The translations under genes and the position numbers were made by a program. Positions 62,841 through 64,000 of a DNA stretch of 64,000 bases are shown here, in pieces. The notes under the pieces are model-generated. The model saw only the letters and a program-made list of their open reading frames with translations. It was not told the origin of the DNA and did no database searches. Positions within the stretch are counted from its first letter, which is position 1; each line of letters opens with the position of its first letter. This stretch comes from Ooceraea biroi (lineage: Eukaryota > Arthropoda > Insecta > Hymenoptera > Formicidae): contig NC_039506.1 in the NCBI RefSeq assembly GCF_003672135.1, forward strand, positions 16,554,001-16,618,000, written 5' to 3'.

Positions 62841-64000
62841 TAGGAGAGCGAAATGAGAGCGAAAAAGAAGATTGATGAAATTACTAAGCAGACGCGGGCG
62901 GAATGTGATCGCGCGGAGAAGATGCGCGAGAAACAGCGGCTACGAACGGGACGGAGAACGCGCGCACGTATCTATTATATCGCAGGCACGAATACACGAC
63001 GGCTTTTGATAGTTTGATAGCGCGATACGAGGCACAACGATAATCATAGAAATAAACAGATAAGTCGGCGGAGCTGTGCAAATTTACCCGTCGACCTTGG
63101 TGGCATTTCCTTGTACCGCGAGCACTTCGCCGTGCAACACTTGCCGCGACTTGCAGCTGCAGCGAAATCAGAGTCGAGTTTCAACGAACACCTTCGAATG
63201 TGTCCTTATTTCTGTCTTTTTTCTTCGTTTCCCTTTGCGCGATTGCGAGCGAGAATAATAACGATCGTGCATATCGCTCCGGGGAAGGGTGGGTAGGGGC
63301 ATAATAATTCGAGTTACGCAATAGCGTCAGACGTCGTTACGACGCAGTAGACATGTCCGCGATAACGCATCGTGCGAGTTATGTTCCAAGTTTGCACGTG
63401 GCATCTCTCTCTCTCTCTCTCTCTCTCGTTCTTCTTCTCTTCTAAAAAGAAATACGAAAGTGCAAAAACCGACGCAGAAAGATAATATCGAGTACAATTG
63501 AACACACGAGACGATGTACGGACGTACGTGACGAGATCGCGGATTGATCGCGCGAGAGGCACCAAGAGAAAGAGAGAGAGAGAGAGAGATGAACTTTGCG
63601 GTGCGAGCTGCATGTAATGTCGCAATGAAGATGACGAGCGCGAGAGAGGCGCTTGCTTCTTAGACGAAGACGAATGGAATGTACGACGCAACAGGACCGT
63701 ATGCGCTTTGCGGTGCATCAGATCGCGGATCGCGGTCGTAGATCGGCTTTTGCGAGCCACTGACATTTCTCATGTGTATTTGTGCGTAAATCGATCGAAT
63801 ACCTCGACGAATCTGCGTTACCATCTCGTATCTATAGCGCATCTACCACCGCTTCCAAATGAACATTTGCACGCCGACAAAAATACACGTGGTTATCGCA
63901 CGACCGTTATAATTAACGTCAAGTTTTCCTCATATCACGTTTTCAACCGGATCGAGATCGACACGGTCGTTTTCGAATGCCGACAGTACCGTTAGAATCA

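Larger units (their letters stand above)
56330..64000. other. Downstream part of dsx or intergenic; no exon identified
   Basis: I scanned this 7.7 kb on the + strand for a female exon (N-E-Y-S-R-like) or a male exon and found none that is convincing. It contains a long (CT)n tract, a 43-bp tandem duplication, a short palindrome, further CT and GA runs at 63,403-63,428 and 63,568-63,590, and a CpG-rich segment at about 61.8-62.8 kb. The male-specific exon may lie beyond the window. Confidence 0.5.

Noticed and set aside
1..64000. Bacterial features, CRISPR arrays, integrated virus genes or toxin genes
   Set aside because: No regularly spaced repeats, no cas-like genes, no viral structural or replication domains and no operon structure were seen. 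The only retroelement coding remnant is the Penelope-like fragment.

Overview
The window looks like insect nuclear DNA, most likely from a hymenopteran and plausibly an ant. It has few genes, many CpG-rich stretches, abundant (GA)n/(CT)n, (CA)n and (ATT)n microsatellites, very long introns, and a gene set that matches a known insect neighbourhood. I found no rRNA, no tRNA, no CRISPR array and no bacterial-style operon.

Layout. (1) Bases 1 to about 25.4 kb contain no coding sequence I can support. Every (GA)n microsatellite I can see there has GA on the + strand. The block ends in three overlapping AATAAA signals at 25,368-25,391. I read it as one very long + strand untranslated region, probably the 3' UTR of a gene whose coding part lies upstream of the window. 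(2) At 27,708-28,157 on the - strand is an intact single-exon UXT gene (prefoldin-like chaperone subunit). It is divergent with a short unassigned + strand ORF ending at 28,756. A small cysteine-rich ORF lies just beyond on the - strand. (3) From about 33 kb to at least 56 kb lies doublesex (dsx) on the + strand: a probable non-coding first exon ending at 34,815, the DM-domain exon (39,332-39,863), a 79-nt exon (40,366-40,444), and the exon for the OD2 dimerisation domain (55,899-56,057). The reading phases of the three coding exons fit one another exactly. The sex-specific 3' end is either read-through of the OD2 exon or exons further on; I did not find a convincing female or male exon in the last 8 kb.

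Mobile DNA is light: a 188-bp PIF/Harbinger-type MITE with TTA target duplications, a 120-bp palindromic MITE-like element in dsx intron 1, and a 5'-truncated Penelope-like retroelement with a 14-bp target-site duplication in dsx intron 3.

How it fits together. UXT next to dsx, with prospero close by, is the arrangement known from the Papilio polytes mimicry locus. If that order holds here, the 25-kb block upstream of UXT is a good candidate for the long 3' UTR of prospero, which is exceptionally long in Drosophila. That identity is inference, because no prospero coding sequence is in the window. The dsx predicted here is strongly diverged: it keeps all eight zinc ligands, but has an Asp where almost all DM domains have Arg, a very short linker, and an enlarged OD2 loop.
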